From NCBI GenBank assembly GCA_017544745.1, contig JAFYDO010000123.1:1-8011 (forward strand): a stretch of 8,011 nt of DNA, written 5' to 3'. A model generated the notes under the pieces. The model was not told the origin of the DNA, made no database searches, and was given only the letters and a program-made list of their open reading frames with translations. Source of the DNA: Treponema sp. Lineage in GTDB: Bacteria; Spirochaetota; Spirochaetia; Treponematales; Treponemataceae. The position numbers were made by a program, and so were the translations under genes. Shown one piece after another: positions 1-6,723 of the stretch (position 1 is the first letter of the stretch; every line of letters starts with the position of its first letter).

Positions 1-39
1 AAAAAATGCCCGGTGCGGGAGCATCGGGCATTTTTTTTT
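1..39 (+). terminator. Rho-independent terminator of an upstream gene
   Basis: The arms 7-16 (TGCCCGGTGC) and 21-30 (GCATCGGGCA) pair over 10 bp with one G-T wobble around the loop GGGA, which fits the stable GNRA tetraloop pattern. Nine T follow at 31-39. Six A precede the stem, so the structure could also stop transcription arriving from the other side. It most likely ends a + strand gene that lies before the window, and it isolates the EAL genes from read-through. Confidence 0.9.
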
Positions 40-65
40 AATAATTGCATTTATATATTTATTTA

Positions 66-94
66 TTGTAAATTTTCCTCTTCTAATGTATAAT
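66..94 (+). promoter_or_regulatory. Predicted sigma70-type promoter for the EAL gene pair
   Basis: A consensus -10 box TATAAT lies at 89-94. Exactly 17 nt upstream is TTGTAA (66-71), which matches the -35 consensus at 4 of 6 positions. Transcription would start near A101, giving a leader of about 56 nt before the ATG at 157. The element sits just after a strong terminator, in an otherwise non-coding AT-rich stretch, where a promoter is expected. AT-rich DNA produces such boxes by chance, but the combination of perfect -10, ideal spacing and position makes this convincing. Confidence 0.72.
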
Positions 95-107
95 ATAAGA
101 ATGAAGT

Positions 108-150
108 GAGGCATTTCGGAAAAATTTTGTTTTACCGGAGTGCCTTTTTT
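108..150 (+). promoter_or_regulatory. Terminator-like hairpin in the 5' leader (possible attenuator)
   Basis: Bases 109-119 can pair with 135-145: the core is GGCATTTCGG (110-119) against CCGGAGTGCC (135-144), 10 bp including two G-T wobbles, plus an A-T pair at 109/145. Inside the 15-nt loop, 121-124 can pair with 130-133. T runs from 145 to 150, directly at the end of the 3' arm. This is the layout of an intrinsic terminator, and it lies between the predicted start of transcription (about 101) and the preferred start codon at 157. The 3' arm also contains the only purine-rich Shine-Dalgarno-like stretch, GGAG at 137-140, so folding would hide it. Any regulatory role is inference. Confidence 0.4.
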
Positions 151-156
151 GCAAAT

Positions 157-2106
157 ATGCCTCGAATCATAACCTTTGATATATGTGCAGTAATAACACT
201 TATTGTTCTCATTTTGTCCCTTTTTATAAGAAAAATGACAAGGGGCACTTCAAATGTTCTGTTTTTTCTGCTCACAATGGCTGTTTTTCTTTCGGGCATT
301 TTTGATATTGCAAGACTCTGGTTGCCATCGGTGCTTCCTAAGAATGCAAACTCGCAGATTCTTCTTTATGCATTAAATTACGCCTATTACATTTTCCGCA
401 ATCTTTCTACGCCAATTTATATTCTGTTCATTTTTTCGGTGTGCGGAATGTGGCATGACTTTAATAACGACATGCTCTTAAAAGTAACCTGGGCTTTCCC
501 GGTCTTAGGTATTATAGGCCTTATTGTTACCGATGTTTTTGTCCATAAGCTTTTTGAAATTACGCCGGATCTTGAATACGTACGCGGTCCGTGGCTTTCG
601 TACATGCGCATTGCTGCAATCTGGATTCTCGCTTATTCTGTCATCTGCCTTATTTACAATAAAAACATGCTAAGCAAGCACAAGTTTTATCTGCTTATAA
701 GTTTGTGCCCTATAAATGTAATTGGCGTTTTAATTCAGTCTTACTGGCCGCAATACATAGTAGAAATTATCTGTACTACATTCCCGCTGCTGTTTATTTC
801 TCTTGCAGTTCAAAAGCCCGAAGAAATTATAGATATGGATTCCGGAAGTCTTAACCACCAGGCCTTTAAGAATGAACTCAAAAGAAACTTTGCTGCAAAA
901 AGAAGCATGCGTCTTATTTCCATGCAGATTATAGATTTTGAAAGTATCAAAAATCAGTTTGGAAAAGAGAATCTTAAAACCTTCCTTTCATATATAATTA
1001 AATCTCTGTATGCAATTTGCAAAAATGATGAATACGAGGTTTATTATCTGGAAGACGGTACCTTTACTGTACTTACGCTCAAAGATGATGTAAAACAAAA
1101 CGAAGATATTGCACGCAGAATCAGAAACTTTATGGCCGGGCGTCATCCTGTAAACAACATCAACGTTATGCTTGATTTTAAAATCTGTTTTATACGCTGC
1201 CCGGAAGACCTTAAGGATTATGATTCGGTTTTGAATTTTGAACGCAACATGCTGCAGATTCTTCTGGAATCAAATACACTAATTTATCTGGAAGAAGTTT
1301 CGAAATCCAAGGATTTTCAGATTCATCATCAGATAGACCACATCATTCAAAAGGGTATTAAGAACAACAGCTTTGAAATGTTTTATCAGCCGATTTACGA
1401 TATTGAAAAAAAACAGTTTGTTTCTGCCGAAGCCCTTATAAGACTTAAGGACGAAGAGCTTGGTTTTATTTCGCCGGGTGTCTTTATTCCTGCTGCCGAA
1501 AAAACAGGAACAATACATCAGATCGGGGACTTTGTACTTGAAGATGTAATAAGTTTTATTGCCAAAAACTCCATTGACTATTACGGACTTGAATATATCG
1601 AACTTAATCTTTCCGTAGCCCAGTGTATCGAAAACAATCTTTCGGAAAAGATTCTTGACCTTTTACAAAAGTATTCGGTTTCTCCAAGTCAGATAAATCT
1701 TGAAATTACAGAAACCTCGCAGAATATAAACTTTGAGATTATAGAAAAAAATATCAATTTACTTGCACAAAACGGCATAAGCTTTTCGCTCGACGATTAT
1801 GGAACCGGCTATTCAAATATTTTGAGAATTACAAAGCTTCCGCTTCACATAATTAAACTGGACAAAAGCTTTGTTGATGATCTTGAACGTCCCGGCATGA
1901 AAACCATTATCAAAGAAACAATTGACATGCTCAAAAAGATGAACAAAAAGATTCTTATAGAAGGTGTAGAAACTTACGAGGATTTTGATTACTTTAGATC
2001 GGCCGGCTGCGATTATGTTCAGGGCTATTATTTTTCTAAACCTTTGAACCGTGATGAATTCTTCCGCTTCTTAGAGTCTACAAATGATATAGTTGAGGTG
2101 TTATAA
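157..2106 (+). CDS. Seven-helix membrane protein with degenerate GGDEF and EAL domain (probable cyclic di-GMP phosphodiesterase)
   Basis: Seven predicted membrane helices occupy roughly residues 5-24, 32-56, 74-97, 107-128, 149-167, 176-197 and 200-220. A GGDEF-like domain follows (about 229-390) whose signature is reduced to LEDGTF at 298-303, so no cyclase activity is expected. The C-terminal EAL domain (about 405-645) looks catalytically complete: EAL at 425-427, NLSVAQ at 484-489, LEITE at 515-519, DDYGTG at 546-551, KLD at 567-569, EGVET at 602-606 and QGY at 622-624. Known EAL enzymes use these residues to bind metal and hydrolyse cyclic di-GMP to pGpG; the signal sensed by the membrane part is unknown. 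An in-frame GTG at 106 would add 17 residues, but the ATG at 157 aligns gap-free with the N-terminus of the downstream paralogue (MPRIITFDICAV against MNDFLMCDITAL), gives an identical length of 649 aa, and leaves room for the promoter. The Shine-Dalgarno is poor (GGAG, 16 nt away). The next gene starts 5 nt after the stop. Confidence 0.88.
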   Translation: MPRIITFDICAVITLIVLILSLFIRKMTRGTSNVLFFLLTMAVFLSGIFDIARLWLPSVLPKNANSQILLYALNYAYYIFRNLSTPIYILFIFSVCGMWHDFNNDMLLKVTWAFPVLGIIGLIVTDVFVHKLFEITPDLEYVRGPWLSYMRIAAIWILAYSVICLIYNKNMLSKHKFYLLISLCPINVIGVLIQSYWPQYIVEIICTTFPLLFISLAVQKPEEIIDMDSGSLNHQAFKNELKRNFAAKRSMRLISMQIIDFESIKNQFGKENLKTFLSYIIKSLYAICKNDEYEVYYLEDGTFTVLTLKDDVKQNEDIARRIRNFMAGRHPVNNINVMLDFKICFIRCPEDLKDYDSVLNFERNMLQILLESNTLIYLEEVSKSKDFQIHHQIDHIIQKGIKNNSFEMFYQPIYDIEKKQFVSAEALIRLKDEELGFISPGVFIPAAEKTGTIHQIGDFVLEDVISFIAKNSIDYYGLEYIELNLSVAQCIENNLSEKILDLLQKYSVSPSQINLEITETSQNINFEIIEKNINLLAQNGISFSLDDYGTGYSNILRITKLPLHIIKLDKSFVDDLERPGMKTIIKETIDMLKKMNKKILIEGVETYEDFDYFRSAGCDYVQGYYFSKPLNRDEFFRFLESTNDIVEVL

Positions 2107-2111
2107 GATAA

Positions 2112-4061
2112 ATGAACGATTTTTTAATGTGTGACATTACAGCGCTTCTCATCTTCTTAACACTCATGGTTTCTAATCTTTCTAAGAATAAGGTAAAGGG
2201 TAGAACAGGACTGCTTTATGATGCACTTCTTATATGGTCGTGTGTTACACTTGTATTCCGTATTACGTACCAGCTTATTCTGCGTCATGCACAATATTCG
2301 CAGGGAGCTGCAGTTGTTGCGTCCATCTTTATCTATCTTGCGCTGCTGGGTAGAGGCTTTGTTTACTGTCTTGGACTTCTGTTTATTTTTTCTTCTACAG
2401 GAATCCTTCCAATCTTTCTGCGAAACGATACACTCAAAATAATTCTTATTCTTCTGTTTAATATTCCAATACTCTATATTGCAATGGATATATTCAGAAG
2501 TATTATGTTCAAAATAGGGCCGGACATGCAGTTAATAATGTATGCGCCTATGCGTGCTCTGGACATCTTTATTCTTATGGAGCTGTTTTTTGGTTTTTGG
2601 GCTATTGTATGGAATCATAAGCTGCTTACAAAAACCCAGGTTGCTTACGGTATTTCTCTGTTCCCGCTTAATGGTCTTTTATTTGTAGTACAACTTTTTT
2701 TCCCTCAGGTTCAGATAGAAATGTTTATTGTTGCCATAACCTGTTACCTTATATTTGCAACCATACAGCGTCCTGAACTTCTTGTACATCCTCAGACTAT
2801 GGCACAGTCCGGTATTGCCTTTGAAAGTGAGCTTAAAAAAGCAATGCGTATTAAGCTTCCCGTTAAAGTAATCTTTATTAAAATAGTAAACTACAAGCAT
2901 ATTAATATGTACATCGGAAGCGAACGCTTTTTTGGACTTTTGAAAAAAGTAACCTTCTATCTGCATACACTTTCCAGAAAGAAAAAGCTTCATGCATCAA
3001 TTTACTATATTAATGATTATCTTTATGCACTGCCTACAGAAGGACAGACAGACGAGCAGATAAACGAGGTTCTTAATACGCTGGAAAAATATTTTAGCCA
3101 GACTTTCTTTATAGAAAATGCCAAGATAAATATTGCAACAAGAATCTGTGTAATAAGAACTCCGGAGGATGTAGACTCCTATGAAAATATGATCTATGTT
3201 TCAAAGATTTTCCACAGGCTTATTCAGTCTACAGGAGTTCCTCAGTGGTATAGAGATTATTCTTCGGACAAAAACTTTATTATTAAAAATAATATAGAAA
3301 AGATTCTTGAGCGCGCAATAGAAGAAAAACGCTTTGATGTTTACTACCAGCCTATTTACAATGTAAAGACAAAAAAATATACCTCGGCCGAAGCGCTTGT
3401 ACGTCTTAACGATGAAGAGTTTGGTAATATTCCGCCTTCCATGTTCATTACCTATGCCGAACGTACAAATAAGATTCATATAATTGGTGACTTTGTTATC
3501 GAAAAAGTCTGCGAATTTCTTGGCAGCAAGGAAGGGCAGAGCCTTGGCCTTGATTACATCGAAGTTAACCTTTCTACTGCCCAGTGTCTGGAAAACGATA
3601 TTGTAGAAAAAATCCGCGGCTGGCTCCAAACCTATAATATAAAAGCCGAGCAGCTGCGCCTTGAAATTACAGAAAATACTGCAAGCTTTAACCCTGCTGT
3701 TGTAGAAAAAAATATTAATCAGCTTAAGCAGATGGGCGTAAACTTTGCGCTTGATGATTACGGAACCGGCTATTCAAATATTAAAAAGGTTGTATCGCTG
3801 CCGTTTGATGTAGTAAAGCTCAATAAAACCTTTGTGGACGAAGTAGATAATCCGGACAATATAAATATTGTAAAAGACACAATTCATATGCTCAAATCTC
3901 TGGGAAAAGAAATCCTCATAGAAGGAATAGAAACTCCCGAACGCGCCGAGCTGTTTAAAAAATATAAGATTGATAAGGAACACGGCTGCGAATACCTTCA
4001 GGGCTTTTATTTTTCACGTCCGTTACCGCAATCAGAGTTTGTTAAGTTTCTTACAATGTGA
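2112..4061 (+). CDS. Paralogous seven-helix, degenerate GGDEF, EAL-domain protein with altered K-x-D motif
   Basis: This 649-aa protein repeats the architecture of its upstream neighbour: about seven membrane helices in residues 5-225, ending in IQRPE; a decayed GGDEF-like domain with INDYLY at 300-305 where GGDEF should be; and an EAL domain from about 407. EAL motifs seen are EAL (427-429), NLSTAQ (486-491), LEITE (517-521), DDYGTG (548-553), EGIET (604-608) and QGF (630-632). Two differences stand out. The K-x-D motif reads KLN (569-571), with Asn for the conserved Asp, and about six extra residues (near KIDKEH) lie before the QGF strand. The enzyme may therefore be weakened, or act as a binding or sensing partner, though the lysine and the other metal ligands remain. 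It starts 5 nt after the upstream stop, with GAGG at 2095-2098 13 nt before the ATG, so the two are probably co-transcribed. A tandem gene duplication followed by strong divergence explains the pair. Confidence 0.87.
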   Translation: MNDFLMCDITALLIFLTLMVSNLSKNKVKGRTGLLYDALLIWSCVTLVFRITYQLILRHAQYSQGAAVVASIFIYLALLGRGFVYCLGLLFIFSSTGILPIFLRNDTLKIILILLFNIPILYIAMDIFRSIMFKIGPDMQLIMYAPMRALDIFILMELFFGFWAIVWNHKLLTKTQVAYGISLFPLNGLLFVVQLFFPQVQIEMFIVAITCYLIFATIQRPELLVHPQTMAQSGIAFESELKKAMRIKLPVKVIFIKIVNYKHINMYIGSERFFGLLKKVTFYLHTLSRKKKLHASIYYINDYLYALPTEGQTDEQINEVLNTLEKYFSQTFFIENAKINIATRICVIRTPEDVDSYENMIYVSKIFHRLIQSTGVPQWYRDYSSDKNFIIKNNIEKILERAIEEKRFDVYYQPIYNVKTKKYTSAEALVRLNDEEFGNIPPSMFITYAERTNKIHIIGDFVIEKVCEFLGSKEGQSLGLDYIEVNLSTAQCLENDIVEKIRGWLQTYNIKAEQLRLEITENTASFNPAVVEKNINQLKQMGVNFALDDYGTGYSNIKKVVSLPFDVVKLNKTFVDEVDNPDNINIVKDTIHMLKSLGKEILIEGIETPERAELFKKYKIDKEHGCEYLQGFYFSRPLPQSEFVKFLTM

Positions 4062-4067
4062 TATATT
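4039..4067 (+). promoter_or_regulatory. Possible promoter giving a leaderless dut transcript
   Basis: TTGTTA (4039-4044, 4 of 6 to the -35 consensus) is separated by 17 nt from TATATT (4062-4067). The -10 is extended by TG at 4059-4060, in the correct TGnTATATT form. The predicted start of RNA is about 4074, which is the A of the dut ATG. The dut start has no visible Shine-Dalgarno sequence, in keeping with a leaderless message. The element overlaps the end of the second EAL gene, so partial read-through from upstream is also possible. Confidence 0.42.
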
Positions 4068-4073
4068 GTAGTT

Positions 4074-4514
4074 ATGAATAAAATAGAAATAAAATGTGTT
4101 GCCTTAAACGGTGCTGTAATGCCCGTATATAAAACCGACGGAGCGGCTGGTGCCGATGTATGTGCACTTGTAGATACACCCGTAACAATTAAACCTGGCA
4201 AGTTTGCAATGATTTCAACCGGACTATTTTTTGAGATTCCAACCGGTTATGAAATTCAAGTCCGCCCGCGTTCCGGTCTTGCTGCCAAAAATGGAGTTAC
4301 TGTACTTAATACTCCGGGAACAATAGACAGCGATTACCGCGGAGAGTTAAAGGTAATTCTCATAAATCTTGGAGAAAAGGATTTTGTTGTAAACTCTGGC
4401 GAACGCATTGCCCAGATTATTGTAAGTCCTGTAACAGTGGCCGACTTTACAATTACAGATTCTTTATCAGACACACAGAGGGGAGAAAAGGGATTTGGCT
4501 CTACAGGTGTTTAA
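4074..4514 (+). CDS. dut: Deoxyuridine 5'-triphosphate nucleotidohydrolase (dUTPase)
   Basis: A soluble enzyme, homotrimeric in this family, that hydrolyses dUTP to dUMP and pyrophosphate, keeping uracil out of DNA and supplying dUMP for thymidylate synthesis. At 146 aa it has the normal length. All five conserved motifs are visible: I, GAAGADVCA (23-31); II, PRSGLA (65-70); III, GTIDSDYRGE (82-91), with the catalytic Asp at 85; IV, GERIAQIIV (109-117); V, RGEKGFGSTG (136-145), the flexible C-terminal arm whose Phe stacks on the uracil. The ATG lies 12 nt after the second EAL gene without an obvious ribosome binding site. The 3' end overlaps the next gene by 20 nt, so dut and the permease gene should be translationally linked. 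The alternating pattern of a complete motif set makes the assignment very secure. Confidence 0.97.
   Translation: MNKIEIKCVALNGAVMPVYKTDGAAGADVCALVDTPVTIKPGKFAMISTGLFFEIPTGYEIQVRPRSGLAAKNGVTVLNTPGTIDSDYRGELKVILINLGEKDFVVNSGERIAQIIVSPVTVADFTITDSLSDTQRGEKGFGSTGV
4479..4485 (+). promoter_or_regulatory. Ribosome binding site deciding the TTG start of the lptF-like gene
   Basis: AGGGGAG lies within the end of dut, 9 nt before a TTG at 4495. This good Shine-Dalgarno match and spacing favour TTG 4495 as start. A second purine stretch (AAGGGA, 4488-4493) sits 13 nt before an in-frame GTG at 4507, which is the alternative start. The next in-frame ATG is far too late, after the first membrane helix. 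Confidence 0.6.
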
Positions 4515-5634
4515 ACGCTCCGAGCTCAAGCGCGGACTTTTAATTAAATATCTCTATAAAGAGCTTTTCCTCTATTTTCTCATCTGCTTTGCCTTTTTGT
4601 TCGTAGTTTTTTTTGCAAATCAGATTCTGCTTATTGGCGAAGACATGCTTGCAAAACGTGCACCTTTTAAAGATGTTGCAAAAATAATGATTTACAGTAT
4701 GCCCGCAATCATAGCGCAGTCTGCACCTTTTGCAACGCTTGTTGGCTTTTTGATGTGTCTTGGCCGAATGTCCAGCGATAACGAAATTCTTATTTTCCGT
4801 GCGTCGGGCTTTAGCTTTAGGGCAATTCTTCGTCCGGTTCTGATTACCGGTCTTGCAATTTCTCTTGTATCATTTTTTGTAAACGACTATCTGTTGCCGC
4901 TTGGAACAATAAAATATAATCAGTTATATAGAAAAATAATGCGTTCAAATCCTTCGGTTGTGCTTGAATCCAACAGCGTAAAACAGATTGGAAACTCTAC
5001 CGTTGTAATTGGCGATGTAAAGGATAACGATGTTTCGGACATAATCTTTTTTAATACAAAAAACGGCAAGGAAGAAACCATAATTGTTGCAGGAGAGTCT
5101 GTTCTTACAGGAGCTAAGAATCAGGGAGTTTTGCTGCAGCTTGATATGTCCGATTCCATGATGACTACCTTTGAGCTTGATAACTTTAGCAATTACCAGG
5201 TAATGTCTGCCGAAAATACAATTCTCAATCTTTTTGATTCTACAATTACAGGACGAAGCGGAAAAAATCCCCGCGAAATGACCTTCTACGATTTGCGTAA
5301 AGAGATTCTCGAAATGAAGGCCGACGAGGATGAAGACCCTATGCGCATTAATACCTGGATGATGGAATATTACAAAAAGTTTGCTATTCCGTTTGGATCC
5401 ATCTTTTTTGCGTTTCTTGCTTTTTCAATTGCATTTTTGTTTGGTAAGCATAATGGTCTTACTATGGGACTTTTTGTAGGAATTGTAATCTGCGTACTTT
5501 ATTGGGCAATGCAGATTTCGGGGCAGCTTTTGGTAACACGCGTAAACTTAAATTCCTTCCTGTGTATCTGGGTGCCAAATATTTTGATTGCAGTAATTGC
5601 ATCATTTTTAAGCATTAATCTTATAAGGAAATAA
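4495..5634 (+). CDS. lptF: LptF/LptG (YjgP/YjgQ) family permease, first subunit
   Basis: An inner-membrane protein of the family that, in Gram-negative bacteria, forms the LptB2FG ABC exporter extracting lipopolysaccharide from the inner membrane. At 379 aa it shows the family layout: three N-terminal helices (about 22-46, 65-90, 108-133), a periplasmic beta-rich domain (about 145-260), a coupling stretch, and three C-terminal helices (about 296-316, 322-344, 354-376). The cytoplasmic loop after helix 2 carries the typical pattern MSSDNEILIFRASGFS (92-107), the region expected to contact the ATPase, and the segment YYKKFAIPFG (292-301) before helix 4 is also characteristic. The start is TTG at 4495 (GTG at 4507 is possible), 20 nt inside dut in another frame. 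The lptG-like partner follows after 12 nt. The F versus G name rests on gene order only; the two subunits are hard to tell apart by eye. If the host lacks lipopolysaccharide, as known Treponema do, the substrate may be different. Confidence 0.82.
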   Translation: MALQVFKRSELKRGLLIKYLYKELFLYFLICFAFLFVVFFANQILLIGEDMLAKRAPFKDVAKIMIYSMPAIIAQSAPFATLVGFLMCLGRMSSDNEILIFRASGFSFRAILRPVLITGLAISLVSFFVNDYLLPLGTIKYNQLYRKIMRSNPSVVLESNSVKQIGNSTVVIGDVKDNDVSDIIFFNTKNGKEETIIVAGESVLTGAKNQGVLLQLDMSDSMMTTFELDNFSNYQVMSAENTILNLFDSTITGRSGKNPREMTFYDLRKEILEMKADEDEDPMRINTWMMEYYKKFAIPFGSIFFAFLAFSIAFLFGKHNGLTMGLFVGIVICVLYWAMQISGQLLVTRVNLNSFLCIWVPNILIAVIASFLSINLIRK

Positions 5635-5646
5635 GGGAGCAGCAGA

Positions 5647-6723
5647 ATGAAATTTGTTGAATACATACTCAAAAAGCTCATTCCGTTTTTTATAGTTTCT
5701 CTTTTCTTTATTGCAATTATCTTAAATCTTGTGGACCTCTTTATGAATATTTCCAAGTATCTGGAAATGGATGCTCCTGCAAAGGATGTCTGTCGTGTAA
5801 TGGTGCTGTATATTCCAAAAACAATCTGGTATGCGGCACCAATTGCATTTCTTTTTTCGGTTACTTATATTCTTAGCGACCTGTATGCAAAAAATGAAAT
5901 GGAGGCTCTGTTTGCTTCGGGAGTTAGTCTTTACCGTTTTGTAATGCCAATTTTTGTTGTTGCAATTATCCTTTCTTTTGGAATGTTTTATCTGGAAGAC
6001 CGTCTTGTTGTAACAACGCTGGAGCAAAAAACAACTCTGCAGAAACAGCTTTTGGATGAACAGGAATCTGCCAACAACGATAATATAGTTGTAATTTCTG
6101 ATTCCGCAAAATTAATTTACAAAGCAAAACGCTACAGGGATAGTGTGCGCCGTCTCGAAAATGTGTTCTTTATTTTCCGCAACGACAGCAAACAGCTTCA
6201 GGCAATACTTCATGCAGACACTGCGCTTTGGAATGAAGAAAAAGCTTTGTGGGAGCTGCAGGATGCGGTTCAGTTTGAAAACCAGGACGGGGTGCTCAAA
6301 AAAACAACTCCCGCTAAAGAATACCTTTCACAGTTAACAGAAAGCTACGAAATATTCCGCAAAACCACAATTGATGTTGCAAACGTAAATGCAGCAGATG
6401 CAAAGATTTATATTAATCATTTGCGAAAGGCGGGACTTCCTTATAATGAGCAGCTAAGTGTTTACTACAAAAAGTTTTCATTCCCGTTCATTTTATTTAT
6501 TGCAGCATTCCTCGCAGTAGGACTTACAGGAAAAACCCGTAAAAATGTTTTGCTTATAAGTCTGTCACTTTCCATTGTTGCAGTTGTTTTATTTTATGTA
6601 TTCCAGATGATGACCATGGTTCTTGCAAAAACAGGAGTTATGACACCATTTATGGGAGCGTGGCTTCCGGACATAGTTTTTATATTTATAGCAGGATTCT
6701 TACTTAAATTTAGCAGGACGTAA
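5647..6723 (+). CDS. lptG: LptF/LptG (YjgP/YjgQ) family permease, second subunit
   Basis: This 358-aa protein has the same fold plan as its upstream neighbour: membrane helices at about 11-33, 54-76 and 97-117, a periplasmic beta-rich domain at about 120-255, and helices at about 268-285, 290-316 and 325-354. The loop after helix 2, with LYAKNEMEALFASGVSLYRF (79-98), matches the conserved acidic-alanine-serine-glycine pattern of the family, and the segment YYKKFSFPF (263-271) before helix 4 parallels the partner protein. It probably forms the heterodimeric membrane part of an Lpt-type ABC exporter with the preceding gene product. The start has a clear GGGAG (5635-5639) 7 nt before the ATG. 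Its stop codon TAA directly abuts the ATG of tgt with no spacer, indicating coupling. No gene for the ATPase LptB or for LptC or LptA is seen in the window; these must be elsewhere. The subunit name is by order, not by diagnostic residues. Confidence 0.82.
   Translation: MKFVEYILKKLIPFFIVSLFFIAIILNLVDLFMNISKYLEMDAPAKDVCRVMVLYIPKTIWYAAPIAFLFSVTYILSDLYAKNEMEALFASGVSLYRFVMPIFVVAIILSFGMFYLEDRLVVTTLEQKTTLQKQLLDEQESANNDNIVVISDSAKLIYKAKRYRDSVRRLENVFFIFRNDSKQLQAILHADTALWNEEKALWELQDAVQFENQDGVLKKTTPAKEYLSQLTESYEIFRKTTIDVANVNAADAKIYINHLRKAGLPYNEQLSVYYKKFSFPFILFIAAFLAVGLTGKTRKNVLLISLSLSIVAVVLFYVFQMMTMVLAKTGVMTPFMGAWLPDIVFIFIAGFLLKFSRT

Noticed and set aside
106..156. GTG at 106 as the start of the first EAL gene (adds 17 residues)
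   Set aside because: No Shine-Dalgarno before it, it would be only about 5 nt from the predicted RNA start, the added residues do not match the paralogue, and starting at 157 makes both paralogues 649 aa and aligned from residue 1.
101..156. Cyclic di-GMP riboswitch before the EAL gene
   Set aside because: The leader is only about 56 nt and forms one simple hairpin; neither the three-helix GEMM-type fold nor its conserved core bases are present.
1279..1518. Open frame on the - strand within the first EAL gene
   Set aside because: It lies entirely opposite the EAL motif coding region, has no ribosome site that I can see and reads as a low-plausibility protein; it is a shadow of the real gene. 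The same holds for other - strand frames at 417-611, 2679-2993, 3201-3629, 3774-3983, 4007-4201, 5499-5756, 5722-6027, 6594-6779, 7443-7673 and 7720-7944.
2218..2442. Alternative + strand frame inside the second EAL gene
   Set aside because: Fully nested within the membrane-helix coding region of the longer gene, where hydrophobic codons easily give a second open frame; no independent support. The nested + frame at 6143-6337 is rejected likewise.
1801..3782. The 21-nt identical stretch in both EAL genes as a recombination site or mobile repeat
   Set aside because: It encodes the invariant DDYGTGYSNI loop in both copies and flanking bases differ; conserved protein sequence and shared codon choice explain it.
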